Origin: Gemmatimonadota bacterium
Lineage (GTDB): Bacteria; Gemmatimonadota; Gemmatimonadetes; Longimicrobiales; Gaopeijiaceae
DNA length: 64,000 nt
Direction: 5' to 3'
NCBI GenBank assembly: GCA_022827345.1
Contig: JAJDTB010000065.1
Coordinates: 50,024-114,023, forward strand
The notes beneath the pieces were generated by a model. The model had not been told where the DNA came from. It saw nothing but the letters and a program-made list of their open reading frames with translations, and did no database searches. Positions 37,374 to 45,136 of the stretch are shown piece after piece; the first letter of the stretch is position 1, and every line of letters begins with the position of its first letter. Position numbers and translations under genes: made by a program.

Positions 37374-38584
37374 GCAAGCTGAACGGTTCCCGTCCCAGGT
37401 CCACCGTGACCCGCACCGTCCGGGCCGGCCTCGGCGCCGACACCACGCACCGCGCGGTCATGCCGCCGATCCACCTCTCCACCAACTTCTTCTTCGACGC
37501 GCCGGGCGTGTACGGGAAGTACGACTATACCCGCACGGCCAACCCGACCCGCGACCTCTCCGCCGAGACCATCGCCGAACTGGAGGGCGGGTGCGGCGCG
37601 GTCGTAACCTCCTCCGGGATGTCGGCGATCGCCGTGGCCACGCGCCTCCTCTCGGCGGGCGACCTCCTGCTCGCGCCCCGCGACTGCTACGGCGGCAGCT
37701 ACCGCCTCTTCTCGGCCGAGGCCAACCGCGGCACCTACCGGGTCGAGTTCGTCGATCCCTGGGACCCCGAATCGCTGCAGCTCGCCCGCGAACTCCGTCC
37801 CCGCATGATCTGGATCGAGACGCCCAGCAACCCGCACCTGCGCATCACCGACATCGCCGCGTGGGCCCGCCTGGCGCGCGAGATCGACGCGATCTGCGTT
37901 GCCGACAACACCTTCCTCTCGCCGGTAAACCAGCGCCCGCTCGAGTTCGGCGCCGACCTGGTCGTGCACTCGACGACGAAGTTCCTGAACGGGCACAGCG
38001 ACGTGGTGGGCGGCACCGTGGTGGCGGCCGACGAGGGCCTGCTGGAACAAGTCGCTTGGTGGACCAACGCCATGGGCGTGTCCGGCGCCCCGTTCGACTC
38101 GTACCTGACGCTGCGCGGCATGCGGACCCTGCACGCGCGCAGCCGTGTACACGAGGAAAACGCGCTCCGCGTCGTCGATACGCTGGTCCGCAGCGATGCA
38201 GTGGCGCGCGTCAATCACCCCAGTCTGCCCGATCATCCCGGGCACGACGTTGCGTCGCGGCAGCAGACGGGGTGGGGCAGTCTCATTTCCTTCGAGCTGA
38301 GGGGAGGACGGGCGGCGGTGGACGCCTTCGTGGACGGGATCGAGCACTTCGCGCTGGCCGAATCGCTGGGGGGCGTGGAAAGCCTGGTCACGCACCCCTG
38401 GACGATGACGCACGCGTCGATGGACGAGCCCGCGCGGGTTGCGGCCGGCATCGGCCAGGGACTGCTGCGCCTGTCGGTGGGGATCGAAGCGGCCGAGGAC
38501 CTGGAGGCGGATCTGGAGCGGGCCCTGGGCCGGGCGGCAGCCGTGAGCACAACGCCGGCAGCGGCGGCTGCGGTACTCGCGTGA
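37370..38584 (+). CDS. cystathionine gamma-synthase / O-acylhomoserine sulfhydrylase family PLP enzyme
   Basis: 404 residues. The family's conserved blocks are clear: GKYDYTRTANPTRD, VVTSSGMSAIAVATRLL, IWIETPSNPHLRITDI, VADNTFLSPVNQRPLEFGADLVVHSTTKFLNGHSDVVGG with the Schiff-base Lys204, and the C-terminal LRLSVGIEAAEDLEADLE. It replaces the acyl group of O-acylhomoserine with cysteine (cystathionine) or sulfide (homocysteine). Which of these cannot be told from sequence alone. It is translationally coupled to MetX (ATGA) and to the downstream aspartokinase (TGATG), within the SAM-controlled operon. Confidence 0.9.
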   Translation: MSKLNGSRPRSTVTRTVRAGLGADTTHRAVMPPIHLSTNFFFDAPGVYGKYDYTRTANPTRDLSAETIAELEGGCGAVVTSSGMSAIAVATRLLSAGDLLLAPRDCYGGSYRLFSAEANRGTYRVEFVDPWDPESLQLARELRPRMIWIETPSNPHLRITDIAAWARLAREIDAICVADNTFLSPVNQRPLEFGADLVVHSTTKFLNGHSDVVGGTVVAADEGLLEQVAWWTNAMGVSGAPFDSYLTLRGMRTLHARSRVHEENALRVVDTLVRSDAVARVNHPSLPDHPGHDVASRQQTGWGSLISFELRGGRAAVDAFVDGIEHFALAESLGGVESLVTHPWTMTHASMDEPARVAAGIGQGLLRLSVGIEAAEDLEADLERALGRAAAVSTTPAAAAAVLA

Positions 38585-39447
38585 TGGAAGCCGCCCTGAA
38601 GCTCCGGGCTCGAGGACGGGCGCGATGCTCGCGGCCTGCCGATATCCACGTCCTCAAGTTCGGCTCCTCCGTCCTGGCCTGTCCGGAGGACTATCCCGTT
38701 GTTGCCGCGGTGATCGGCCGCGAGGTCGCCCGCGGACGCAAGGTGGTCGCCGTCGTCTCGGCCATGGGCGACACGACCGACGCGCTTCTTGCGGCAGCCC
38801 GCTCGGTGGCGGCAGCGCCGAACGACCGGCTGATGGGGGCGCTGCTCGCGACCGGTGAGGAGGCGTCGGTGGCGCTGCTCACCCTGGCATTGGCCGCGAA
38901 GGGAGTCCCGGCGGCGGGGGTGAACGCATGGCGCCTTCCCGTGCGAACGCGGGGATCCCTGCGCGACGCCGACCCCGTCGCCGTCGACACGGGACAGATC
39001 CGCGCGATGTTCGCCAGTCACGACGTGGTCATCTTCCCCGGTTTTATCGGAGTGGACGTGACGGGCGTTCCTTCTCTACTCGGGCGGGGCGGATCGGACC
39101 TCACCGCACTCTTTCTGGCTGACGCTCTGGGGGCCGAGGCGGTCCGTCTCGTAAAGGATGTGGACGGCATTTTCCCCTCGGACCCGCGCCGTCTCTCGGG
39201 GGCGGTTTCGCACCGCCACGGAACACCCGGTTCGCTGCACCGGGGAGGCGCCGGCGAGCGTCCCACGGCCGGTCCGGAGCCCTACTCCACGCTGACCTGG
39301 TCGCAGGCGCAGGAGATCGGCGGTGCGGTCGTGCAGTCGAAGGCGATCGATTTCGCGGAGCGCAGGGGGCTCGCCTTCCGCGTCACCGGGCTGACGGGGA
39401 AGGGGACGAACGTCGGGGAGCGAGGCCCGTGGCAGACGGCGCGCTGA
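38584..39447 (+). CDS. aspartokinase-like amino-acid kinase lacking ACT domains
   Basis: 287 residues from an ATG overlapping the previous stop by 1 bp. The amino-acid kinase fold is evident: VLKFGSSVLACPE (phosphate loop, normally KFGGTS), VVAVVSAMGDTTDALL, LLATGEEASVALLTLALAAKGVPA, GFIGVDVTGVPSLLGRGGSDLTALFLADALGAEAVRLVKDVDGIF and a C-terminal VQSKAIDFAERRGLAFRVTG. Aspartokinases are usually about 400 residues or longer with C-terminal ACT domains that bind lysine or threonine; here the protein stops after the catalytic domain. If active, it would be insensitive to ACT-type feedback and controlled only by the riboswitch. It supplies aspartyl phosphate to the next gene product. Confidence 0.83.
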   Translation: MEAALKLRARGRARCSRPADIHVLKFGSSVLACPEDYPVVAAVIGREVARGRKVVAVVSAMGDTTDALLAAARSVAAAPNDRLMGALLATGEEASVALLTLALAAKGVPAAGVNAWRLPVRTRGSLRDADPVAVDTGQIRAMFASHDVVIFPGFIGVDVTGVPSLLGRGGSDLTALFLADALGAEAVRLVKDVDGIFPSDPRRLSGAVSHRHGTPGSLHRGGAGERPTAGPEPYSTLTWSQAQEIGGAVVQSKAIDFAERRGLAFRVTGLTGKGTNVGERGPWQTAR

Positions 39448-40574
39448 CCGGCCCGCAGCCCGGTGGTCCCGCTTCGGCACGCGACAGGATACCGGCAGCC
39501 GTCCTCGGCGCCACCGGGATCGTGGGACAGCGCCTGGTGCGGATGCTCGAGGGACACCCCCTCTTCCGTCTCGCGGAGGTCACCGGCTCCGGGCGCCGTG
39601 CCGGCCGGTTGTATGCGGAGACGACCCCATGGGCTCTGGGCGGCGATCCCCCGGCCGCCGCAGCGCGGCTGAAACTCGTGGCACCCGGCGAGCCGCTGCG
39701 GAGCCGGCTGGTGCTCTCGGCCCTGCCGTCCGGCGTAGCGGCGGAGACCGAACCGGCCCTTGCGCGGGCCGGGCATGTCGTGTGCACCAACGCTTCAGCC
39801 CACCGGATGCGCCCGGATACGCCGCTCGTCATCCCCGAGGTCAACGCCGAGGCCATCAGCGGGATCATGGCCCAGCCGTGGTCGGCCTCCGGGGGGGCGC
39901 TCGTCGCCAATCCCAACTGCGTCGTGGTGGGGCTGGCCATGGCGCTCGCCCCGGTCGAGAGGGCATTCGGCATCGAATCGGCGACGGTGGTGACGCTTCA
40001 GGCGCTTTCCGGGGCCGGGCTCGGCGGCCTCGGCGCGGTCGAAGTCGCCGGCAACGTCATCCCGTCGATCCGCGGGGAGGAGGAGAAGATCGGTCCCGAG
40101 CTCAACAAGATCCTGGAGGCGAACATCGATGTTGCCGTAGCGGTGAATCGCGTCCCGGTCCTCGACGGCCACACCGCCCACGTCTTCTGCAGGCTGCGCG
40201 ACCCGGTCACGCATGCGGAAGCGGCCGAGGTGCTGCGCGGCTTTCGGCCGCCCCTGGAGGCGGGCGCGCTGCCGTCCCTTCCGGCCCGGCCCCTCGTCGT
40301 GCGCGGCGAACCCGACCGCCCCCAGCCCCGCCTGGACGCGGGCGCCGAGGCGGGCATGGCCGTGACCGTCGGCCGGATCCGCCCGGCTCCTCCTCCGCAC
40401 CACCTGGCTCTGGCGGTGGTCGTCCACAACGGAATACGGGGCGCGGCCGGGGCCTGCCTCGCCAACGCCGAGCTGTGCCTGGCCCACCTGGGTCCGAAGG
40501 CCCTGACACCGGGTGGCGAACCGAGCTACGATCGAAATGTAATACAAACATTACAAAATGTAATGTCGATGTGA
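39429..40574 (+). CDS. asd: aspartate-semialdehyde dehydrogenase
   Basis: 381 residues from a GTG at 39429 with GGGGAG upstream, overlapping the kinase by 19 bp. The N-terminal NADP fold is AAVLGATGIVGQRLVRML. The catalytic cysteine is Cys164 in ANPNCVVVG, and the substrate-binding region GLGGLGAVEVAGNVIPSIRGEEEKIG and the late VVVHNGIRGAAGACL are typical. It reduces aspartyl phosphate to aspartate semialdehyde with NADPH. Together with the kinase it feeds homoserine synthesis; homoserine dehydrogenase is not in this window. The last ~13 residues are encoded by double-palindrome copy B, so the normal stop may have been replaced by the inserted element. Confidence 0.88.
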   Translation: MADGALTGPQPGGPASARDRIPAAVLGATGIVGQRLVRMLEGHPLFRLAEVTGSGRRAGRLYAETTPWALGGDPPAAAARLKLVAPGEPLRSRLVLSALPSGVAAETEPALARAGHVVCTNASAHRMRPDTPLVIPEVNAEAISGIMAQPWSASGGALVANPNCVVVGLAMALAPVERAFGIESATVVTLQALSGAGLGGLGAVEVAGNVIPSIRGEEEKIGPELNKILEANIDVAVAVNRVPVLDGHTAHVFCRLRDPVTHAEAAEVLRGFRPPLEAGALPSLPARPLVVRGEPDRPQPRLDAGAEAGMAVTVGRIRPAPPPHHLALAVVVHNGIRGAAGACLANAELCLAHLGPKALTPGGEPSYDRNVIQTLQNVMSM

Positions 40575-40576
40575 CA
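40538..40576. repeat. tandem double-palindrome element, copy B
   Basis: TGTAATACAAACATTACA (40538-40555), AAA, TGTAATGTCGATGTGACA (40559-40576). It has the same 18-3-18 layout as copies A and C. It covers the end of the asd reading frame, whose TGA stop is at 40572-40574, and precedes a plus-strand membrane-protein gene by 170 bp. The region 40577-40746 has no other recognised feature. Confidence 0.8.
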
Positions 40577-40746
40577 TTTCAATCGATCTTGTCCGCCAGA
40601 TTCCGGCTTTCTTGGCGGACAAGCTCGCGGAAGGCAGGTTGCGGCGGACTCCCGGCTCGCCCGCCGGGTCGGGCAGGCGTACCTTCCCGCATAGCCAACG
40701 GATCCTCCGCGCCCACACCGGATCCCCAGCCCCGACGAATCCGGCG

Positions 40747-41478
40747 ATGCAACCCGTTCCCTTCGAGCTCTTCGGCACCGCGCACAACGTGGTCATGGTG
40801 CTCAACGCGGCCGTCGCCGTCGGCATGGTGTGGGTGGTCCGCCGTTTCGATTCGGAGCGCGTCAGGAGGAGGGTGTGCGTCGGCTTCGCCGTCATTCTCA
40901 TGGCGACCCAGATCGCGAACTGGTGCCACAAGTACATGGTCGACGGGCGGGCGGTCTTCATCGAGGAACACCTGCCGCTGCACGTCTGCGGGATGTCGGC
41001 CATCCTTGCGGTGGTGGTGCTGCTGACCCGGAACCGGCTTGCCTACGACCTGGTGTACTTCTGGGGGCTGGCGGGAGCGACCAACGCGGTCGTCACCCCG
41101 GCGCTCGACGCGGGGTGGCCCGAATTCCACTTCATCCAGTACTACATCTCCCACGGTGGGATCGTGGTTACGGCGGTGCTGATGACCTGGGGACTCGGAA
41201 TGCGGCCGACGTTCAGGTCCCTTCTCAGGGCGTTCATCGTTCTGAATGCGTTGGCGGTCGTGTTGACCGGCTTCAACCTGCTGACCGGAGCCAACTACAT
41301 GTACCTGAGCGAACCGCCGGTCACGGACTCCCCGTTCCTGTTCTTCGAGTGGCCCTGGTACATCCTGTGGCTGGAAGTCGTCGCGCTCGTGTTCTTTGCG
41401 CTGTGCTACCTGCCGGTCTACCTGGAACGGAGGTGGGGGCGTGCGGGTGCGGGCGTGCGCCCCGTCGCACGGTTCTAG
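40747..41478 (+). CDS. TIGR02206/YwaF-like integral membrane protein
   Basis: 243 residues from the ATG at 40747, with about seven hydrophobic segments. It shows the TIGR02206/YwaF pattern: an N-terminal FELFGTAHNVVMVLNA, a central HLPLHVCGMSAILAVVVLLT, WGLAGATNAVVTPAL and HFIQYYISHGGIVVTAVLM, and a late FFEWPWYILWLEVVAL. Conserved histidines and acidic residues lie at membrane edges, but no function is established for the family. An upstream in-frame extension to 40612 is low-complexity and overlaps nothing convincing, so it is not used. It is probably transcribed independently of the methionine operon. Confidence 0.8.
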   Translation: MQPVPFELFGTAHNVVMVLNAAVAVGMVWVVRRFDSERVRRRVCVGFAVILMATQIANWCHKYMVDGRAVFIEEHLPLHVCGMSAILAVVVLLTRNRLAYDLVYFWGLAGATNAVVTPALDAGWPEFHFIQYYISHGGIVVTAVLMTWGLGMRPTFRSLLRAFIVLNALAVVLTGFNLLTGANYMYLSEPPVTDSPFLFFEWPWYILWLEVVALVFFALCYLPVYLERRWGRAGAGVRPVARF

Positions 41479-41544
41479 AATTGGCGACTCTTTGGGGCTA
41501 TCCTACTGCAATCCCGCCAACCGCATCAGAAGGACTCGTGCAAG

Positions 41545-43743
41545 ATGACCAGATCCAGGCTCACGTTTCTCGCATCGTTGTCACTGCTCGCCCTTGTCAA
41601 CGCCTGCGGCGGCGGAGACGCCGGACCCTCGACGCCCTCCGAGCCGCCACGCCCCGCGACGATCACGATCAACCCGGCCTCGGCATCGCTCACCTACATC
41701 AGCCAGTCGACGGCCTTCAGCGCCACCGTGCGCGACCAGTACGGGGCCGCGATGGCCACATCGGTGACCTGGACCAGCTCGGACGAAGGCGTCTTCACCG
41801 TGGACGGCAACGGACTGGTGACCTCGACGGGGAACGGGGCGGGCACGCTCACCGCGGCCGCGAGCGGATTGACCGCGACCGCCGACATCAGCGTGCAGCA
41901 GCGCGCCGCGGCGATCAAGGTGGTGGAGGGGAACAATCAGGAGGCGCTCCGGGGCACCAGGTTGCCGGAGGCGGTGGTGGTGCAGCTGGAAGACCGGGGC
42001 GGACACGGGGTGGCCGGGGTCGAGATCGGCTTCGCGCCGACGGCGCAGAGCGGATCGGTCAGCGTCGAGTCGGTGACGAGCGATGATGCCGGTCAGGGAT
42101 CCACGGAGTGGACGCTGGGCAGCAAGTTCGGCACCCAGGAGCTGGTGATCTCGGTGCCGGGCGGCATCCAGAACCGGGCGCGGGCGATGGCCACCTCGGA
42201 CACGCCGCTCCCCGACCTCAGCGTCGAGACCTTCACGCTCTCGCGGACCGACCTGACGGATCTGGAGGATTTCGATGTGCACGCCACCATCACCAACAAA
42301 GGCGACGCCGCGAGTCCGGACACCTTCCAGGTGCAGCTGACGGTGGACGGCGTGGTGCTCGAAGCTGTCGACGTCGCGCGCCTCGACCCGGAGGGGAGCA
42401 CGGCGCTCGACTTCACCGCCGGCCCCCTGGAGTCGGGCTCGCGCCGCCTCGCGCTGGTGGTCGACCCCGACGGCGGGATCGACGAGTGGGACAAGGAGAA
42501 CAACACCAGGACGGAGAACCTGACGATCCTGCGCCAGGAGGTGATCTCGGTCGGACACACCTCCAACATTTCAGCGAGCCTCGATGAAGTCCTGCACTTC
42601 CGCATCGATATCGAGAACGGATCGAAGGAGGCGCTCAACGTCGAGGTCGGGGCAGCGTCGGGCCAGGATCCCGACCTTTTCGTCAACTACGGCTTTCGCC
42701 CCGATCACCATTACAAGTACAGCTGCCTGAGCGGAGCGCAGCCGGGAGACCGCGAGCTCTGCCAGCTGCTTCCCGCGCGATCCGGCAGCTACCACGTGGC
42801 TGTCCACGCGTACAGCGCCTTCAGCAACCTGGAGCTGAAGGTCACCGTGGGCGGGATCGAGGTGGAGGGCTACGACATCGACGTGGTGTTCATCGAGAAC
42901 GGATCGGCCGAGCAGGACAAGGTGATTCTGGACGCCGCCAGGAGGTGGGAGTCCGCGATCGTCCAGGGCGTCGCAGACATCGACCTTGCGGACAATCCCA
43001 TCGGGCCGGGCCAGTGTGGCAGAGACTCGCCCCTGACCAACGATGTGATCGACGATGTTCGGATGTTCGTGCGCATCGATTCGATCGACGGACCGGGCCA
43101 GATCCTGGCCCGCGCGGGGCCCTGCTTCAGCCGCATTGTCAGGTTTGAGGGGTATCCCGAAATCCCGCGTTCGGTGATCGTCGGCAGCATGGAGTTCGAC
43201 GAGGACGACCTGAACCGCCTGTCTGCCCAGGGCATCCTTGTCTCCACGGTCTTGCATGAGATGGGGCATGTCCTCGGCTTCGGTACGATGTGGGACCGGT
43301 TCGACCTGCTCGAGAATCCCTCGACCGGGGGGAACCCGAATGCCGATACCCACTTCACGGGCCCGCTGGCTACACGGGCTTTCGAAAGGGCTGGGGGCCG
43401 CAACTACAGGGGCGGTGCCATCGTGCCCGTTGAGAATGGCGGGGAGCGTGGCTCGGCGGATTCGCACTGGAGGGAGTCGGTCCTGGGGAACGAGTTGATG
43501 ACGCCCTTCCTGTCGGCCGGTATCGAGCCGTTCAGCGTCATCACGATCGAGGCCATGGCCGACCTGGGATTCAGCGTCGATCCGACGGTAGCCGACAACT
43601 ACCGGGTATCGGCGGCCGCAGCTGTCCGGGCGGATCTGGATCCGGAGTCGGTGATCGACCTGAGCAACGATATCGCCGACTATCCGATCACTTTCATCGA
43701 TCAGAAGGGGCGGATTGTAAGGACGGTGTACCCGCGGCGGTGA
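41545..43743 (+). CDS. lipoprotein with Ig-like and CARDB-like domains and leishmanolysin-like (M8) metallopeptidase
   Basis: 732 residues with AAGGA upstream and a lipobox LVNAC. Residues ~35-120 form a BIG2-like bacterial Ig domain (ATITINPASASLTYISQSTAF), ~130-220 a second beta domain, ~225-330 a CARDB-like domain (LPDLSVETFTLSRTDLTDLEDF), then ~335-440 another beta domain. The C-terminal ~280 residues are an M8 peptidase: HEMGHVLGFG with His571, Glu572 and His575, a third zinc ligand His641 in DSHWRES, and the Met-turn NELMTP. It should be a surface-anchored zinc endopeptidase. Leishmanolysin-like enzymes of this build are frequent in secretory bacteria. Confidence 0.88.
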   Translation: MTRSRLTFLASLSLLALVNACGGGDAGPSTPSEPPRPATITINPASASLTYISQSTAFSATVRDQYGAAMATSVTWTSSDEGVFTVDGNGLVTSTGNGAGTLTAAASGLTATADISVQQRAAAIKVVEGNNQEALRGTRLPEAVVVQLEDRGGHGVAGVEIGFAPTAQSGSVSVESVTSDDAGQGSTEWTLGSKFGTQELVISVPGGIQNRARAMATSDTPLPDLSVETFTLSRTDLTDLEDFDVHATITNKGDAASPDTFQVQLTVDGVVLEAVDVARLDPEGSTALDFTAGPLESGSRRLALVVDPDGGIDEWDKENNTRTENLTILRQEVISVGHTSNISASLDEVLHFRIDIENGSKEALNVEVGAASGQDPDLFVNYGFRPDHHYKYSCLSGAQPGDRELCQLLPARSGSYHVAVHAYSAFSNLELKVTVGGIEVEGYDIDVVFIENGSAEQDKVILDAARRWESAIVQGVADIDLADNPIGPGQCGRDSPLTNDVIDDVRMFVRIDSIDGPGQILARAGPCFSRIVRFEGYPEIPRSVIVGSMEFDEDDLNRLSAQGILVSTVLHEMGHVLGFGTMWDRFDLLENPSTGGNPNADTHFTGPLATRAFERAGGRNYRGGAIVPVENGGERGSADSHWRESVLGNELMTPFLSAGIEPFSVITIEAMADLGFSVDPTVADNYRVSAAAAVRADLDPESVIDLSNDIADYPITFIDQKGRIVRTVYPRR

Positions 43744-43750
43744 CCGGCCC

Positions 43751-45136
43751 CTACTTCACCACCAGGATCCGCTGCGTCACCGGGTACAGCCACTCCACGC
43801 CGCGTTCGGTGACCACCGCATCGTCCTCGAGCGGGATGCGCACCTTGGCGTTGCCCCATTCGGGGTTGGCGGTGTAGGCGAACAGTTCCACCGAGATCAG
43901 GGTGCCGGGGCGCAGTTCGTAGGTCTGGCGCGTCGGGTTGAAGAACGCGAGTGACGGGCCGATGCCGTGCCCCCAGTTGCCGACCGAGTGGGGCCCGATG
44001 ACGACATCGGTGACGTCCGGGTCGTCGGTGGGCTGGTTGAACTCGATGCGGTTGAAGCCGGCGGCCTCGATCGCCGCCCAGGTGGCGTCGACGGCCTGCT
44101 GGGCGGTGGGCGCGGGCTTGATCGACGCCTTCATGACGTCGCGCACCTGTTTGGCGCGCTCGAATGCGTGCCGGATCCCCGGTGGCGGCTCGGTCTCGCC
44201 CTCGCGCAGCACGTAGGCCACGCGCTTCATGTCGGTGTAGAAGTCGAGGAAGCCGACGCCCCAGTCGATCATGAGCAGGTCGCCGCGCTGGATGATGCGG
44301 TCCGAAGACGTGGCCTCGATGCCGGTCGGGCCGGTGATGTAGACCGACGGCATGTCGAAGGAGGAGTCGAGGCCGCGCGCGAGGAGCTGGTCCCACATCC
44401 ACCAGGCTACGTCCTCGAGCGCGGTGACGCCGGGGGTGATGACCTCGTTGGAGAAGGCGCGCTCGGCGATCTCGCGGCTCATCTCGCCGGCCTCGCCGAA
44501 GGCGGCGATTTCGGTGGCCACCCGGGTCGCGCGGAAGTCCGAGACGAAGCGCTCGGCCGAGACGAGGCGGTCGGCGTAGGGCGCGCCGAGTTCTTCGCGC
44601 AAGTGCAGGTAGGAGGTGTGTGAGAGGCCGTCGGCGCCGCCGATCGATGCGGCCATGTTGACGCCGATGCGCTCGGGATCGCGCTCGGCCACGTAGTCGT
44701 GCAGCGAGGCGGCGCTGCCGAAGTGGTCGTAGACGCCGCACTGCTCGAGCATGTAGCCGCCGACGCCCAGCGCGGCCCGTTCGGTGCGCTCGCCGCGGTC
44801 GGTGAAGACGTAGTACGCCCAGTCGCCGACGTAGCCGCGGCCGAGCGCATCCCACATGGGGTCGAGGAGGCCTTCGCGCATGACGACGATCCACATGTCG
44901 AGGTCGTTGTCGTGCATCGCGCCGGGCAGCACGAGGTCGAACTTCTCGGCGCGGATCTGGCACATGCGCTCCCAGCGCCGCCGGGCCTCCTGGCCGTCGA
45001 GGGGTGCGGGCCATGAAGCGGCCAGGGCCGCCGCGATGGCGATCGCGAACCTTCCTCCGCTGCCGTGGCCACGAGGTGCCGCCTGGCGTGACCACCGCCC
45101 CTCGCGGCTCCGGCCGCCCTTCTTCACCCCCATCAT
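43751..45136 (-). CDS. exported M24 family (Xaa-Pro aminopeptidase-like) metallopeptidase
   Basis: 461 residues from the ATG at 45136, which overlaps the upstream M14 gene's stop by 4 bp. A basic N-terminus and hydrophobic stretch FAIAIAAALAASWPAPLDGQ look like a signal peptide. The creatinase-like N-terminal domain is followed by the pita-bread fold with metal ligands in MIDWGVGFLDFYTDMKR, WGHGIGPS, SVELFAYT and RIPLEDDAVVTERGVEWL. These enzymes cleave the N-terminal residue before proline, or act on related amides. The coupling with an M14 carboxypeptidase suggests joint breakdown of extracytoplasmic peptides. Confidence 0.88.
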   Translation of the reverse strand: MMGVKKGGRSREGRWSRQAAPRGHGSGGRFAIAIAAALAASWPAPLDGQEARRRWERMCQIRAEKFDLVLPGAMHDNDLDMWIVVMREGLLDPMWDALGRGYVGDWAYYVFTDRGERTERAALGVGGYMLEQCGVYDHFGSAASLHDYVAERDPERIGVNMAASIGGADGLSHTSYLHLREELGAPYADRLVSAERFVSDFRATRVATEIAAFGEAGEMSREIAERAFSNEVITPGVTALEDVAWWMWDQLLARGLDSSFDMPSVYITGPTGIEATSSDRIIQRGDLLMIDWGVGFLDFYTDMKRVAYVLREGETEPPPGIRHAFERAKQVRDVMKASIKPAPTAQQAVDATWAAIEAAGFNRIEFNQPTDDPDVTDVVIGPHSVGNWGHGIGPSLAFFNPTRQTYELRPGTLISVELFAYTANPEWGNAKVRIPLEDDAVVTERGVEWLYPVTQRILVVK

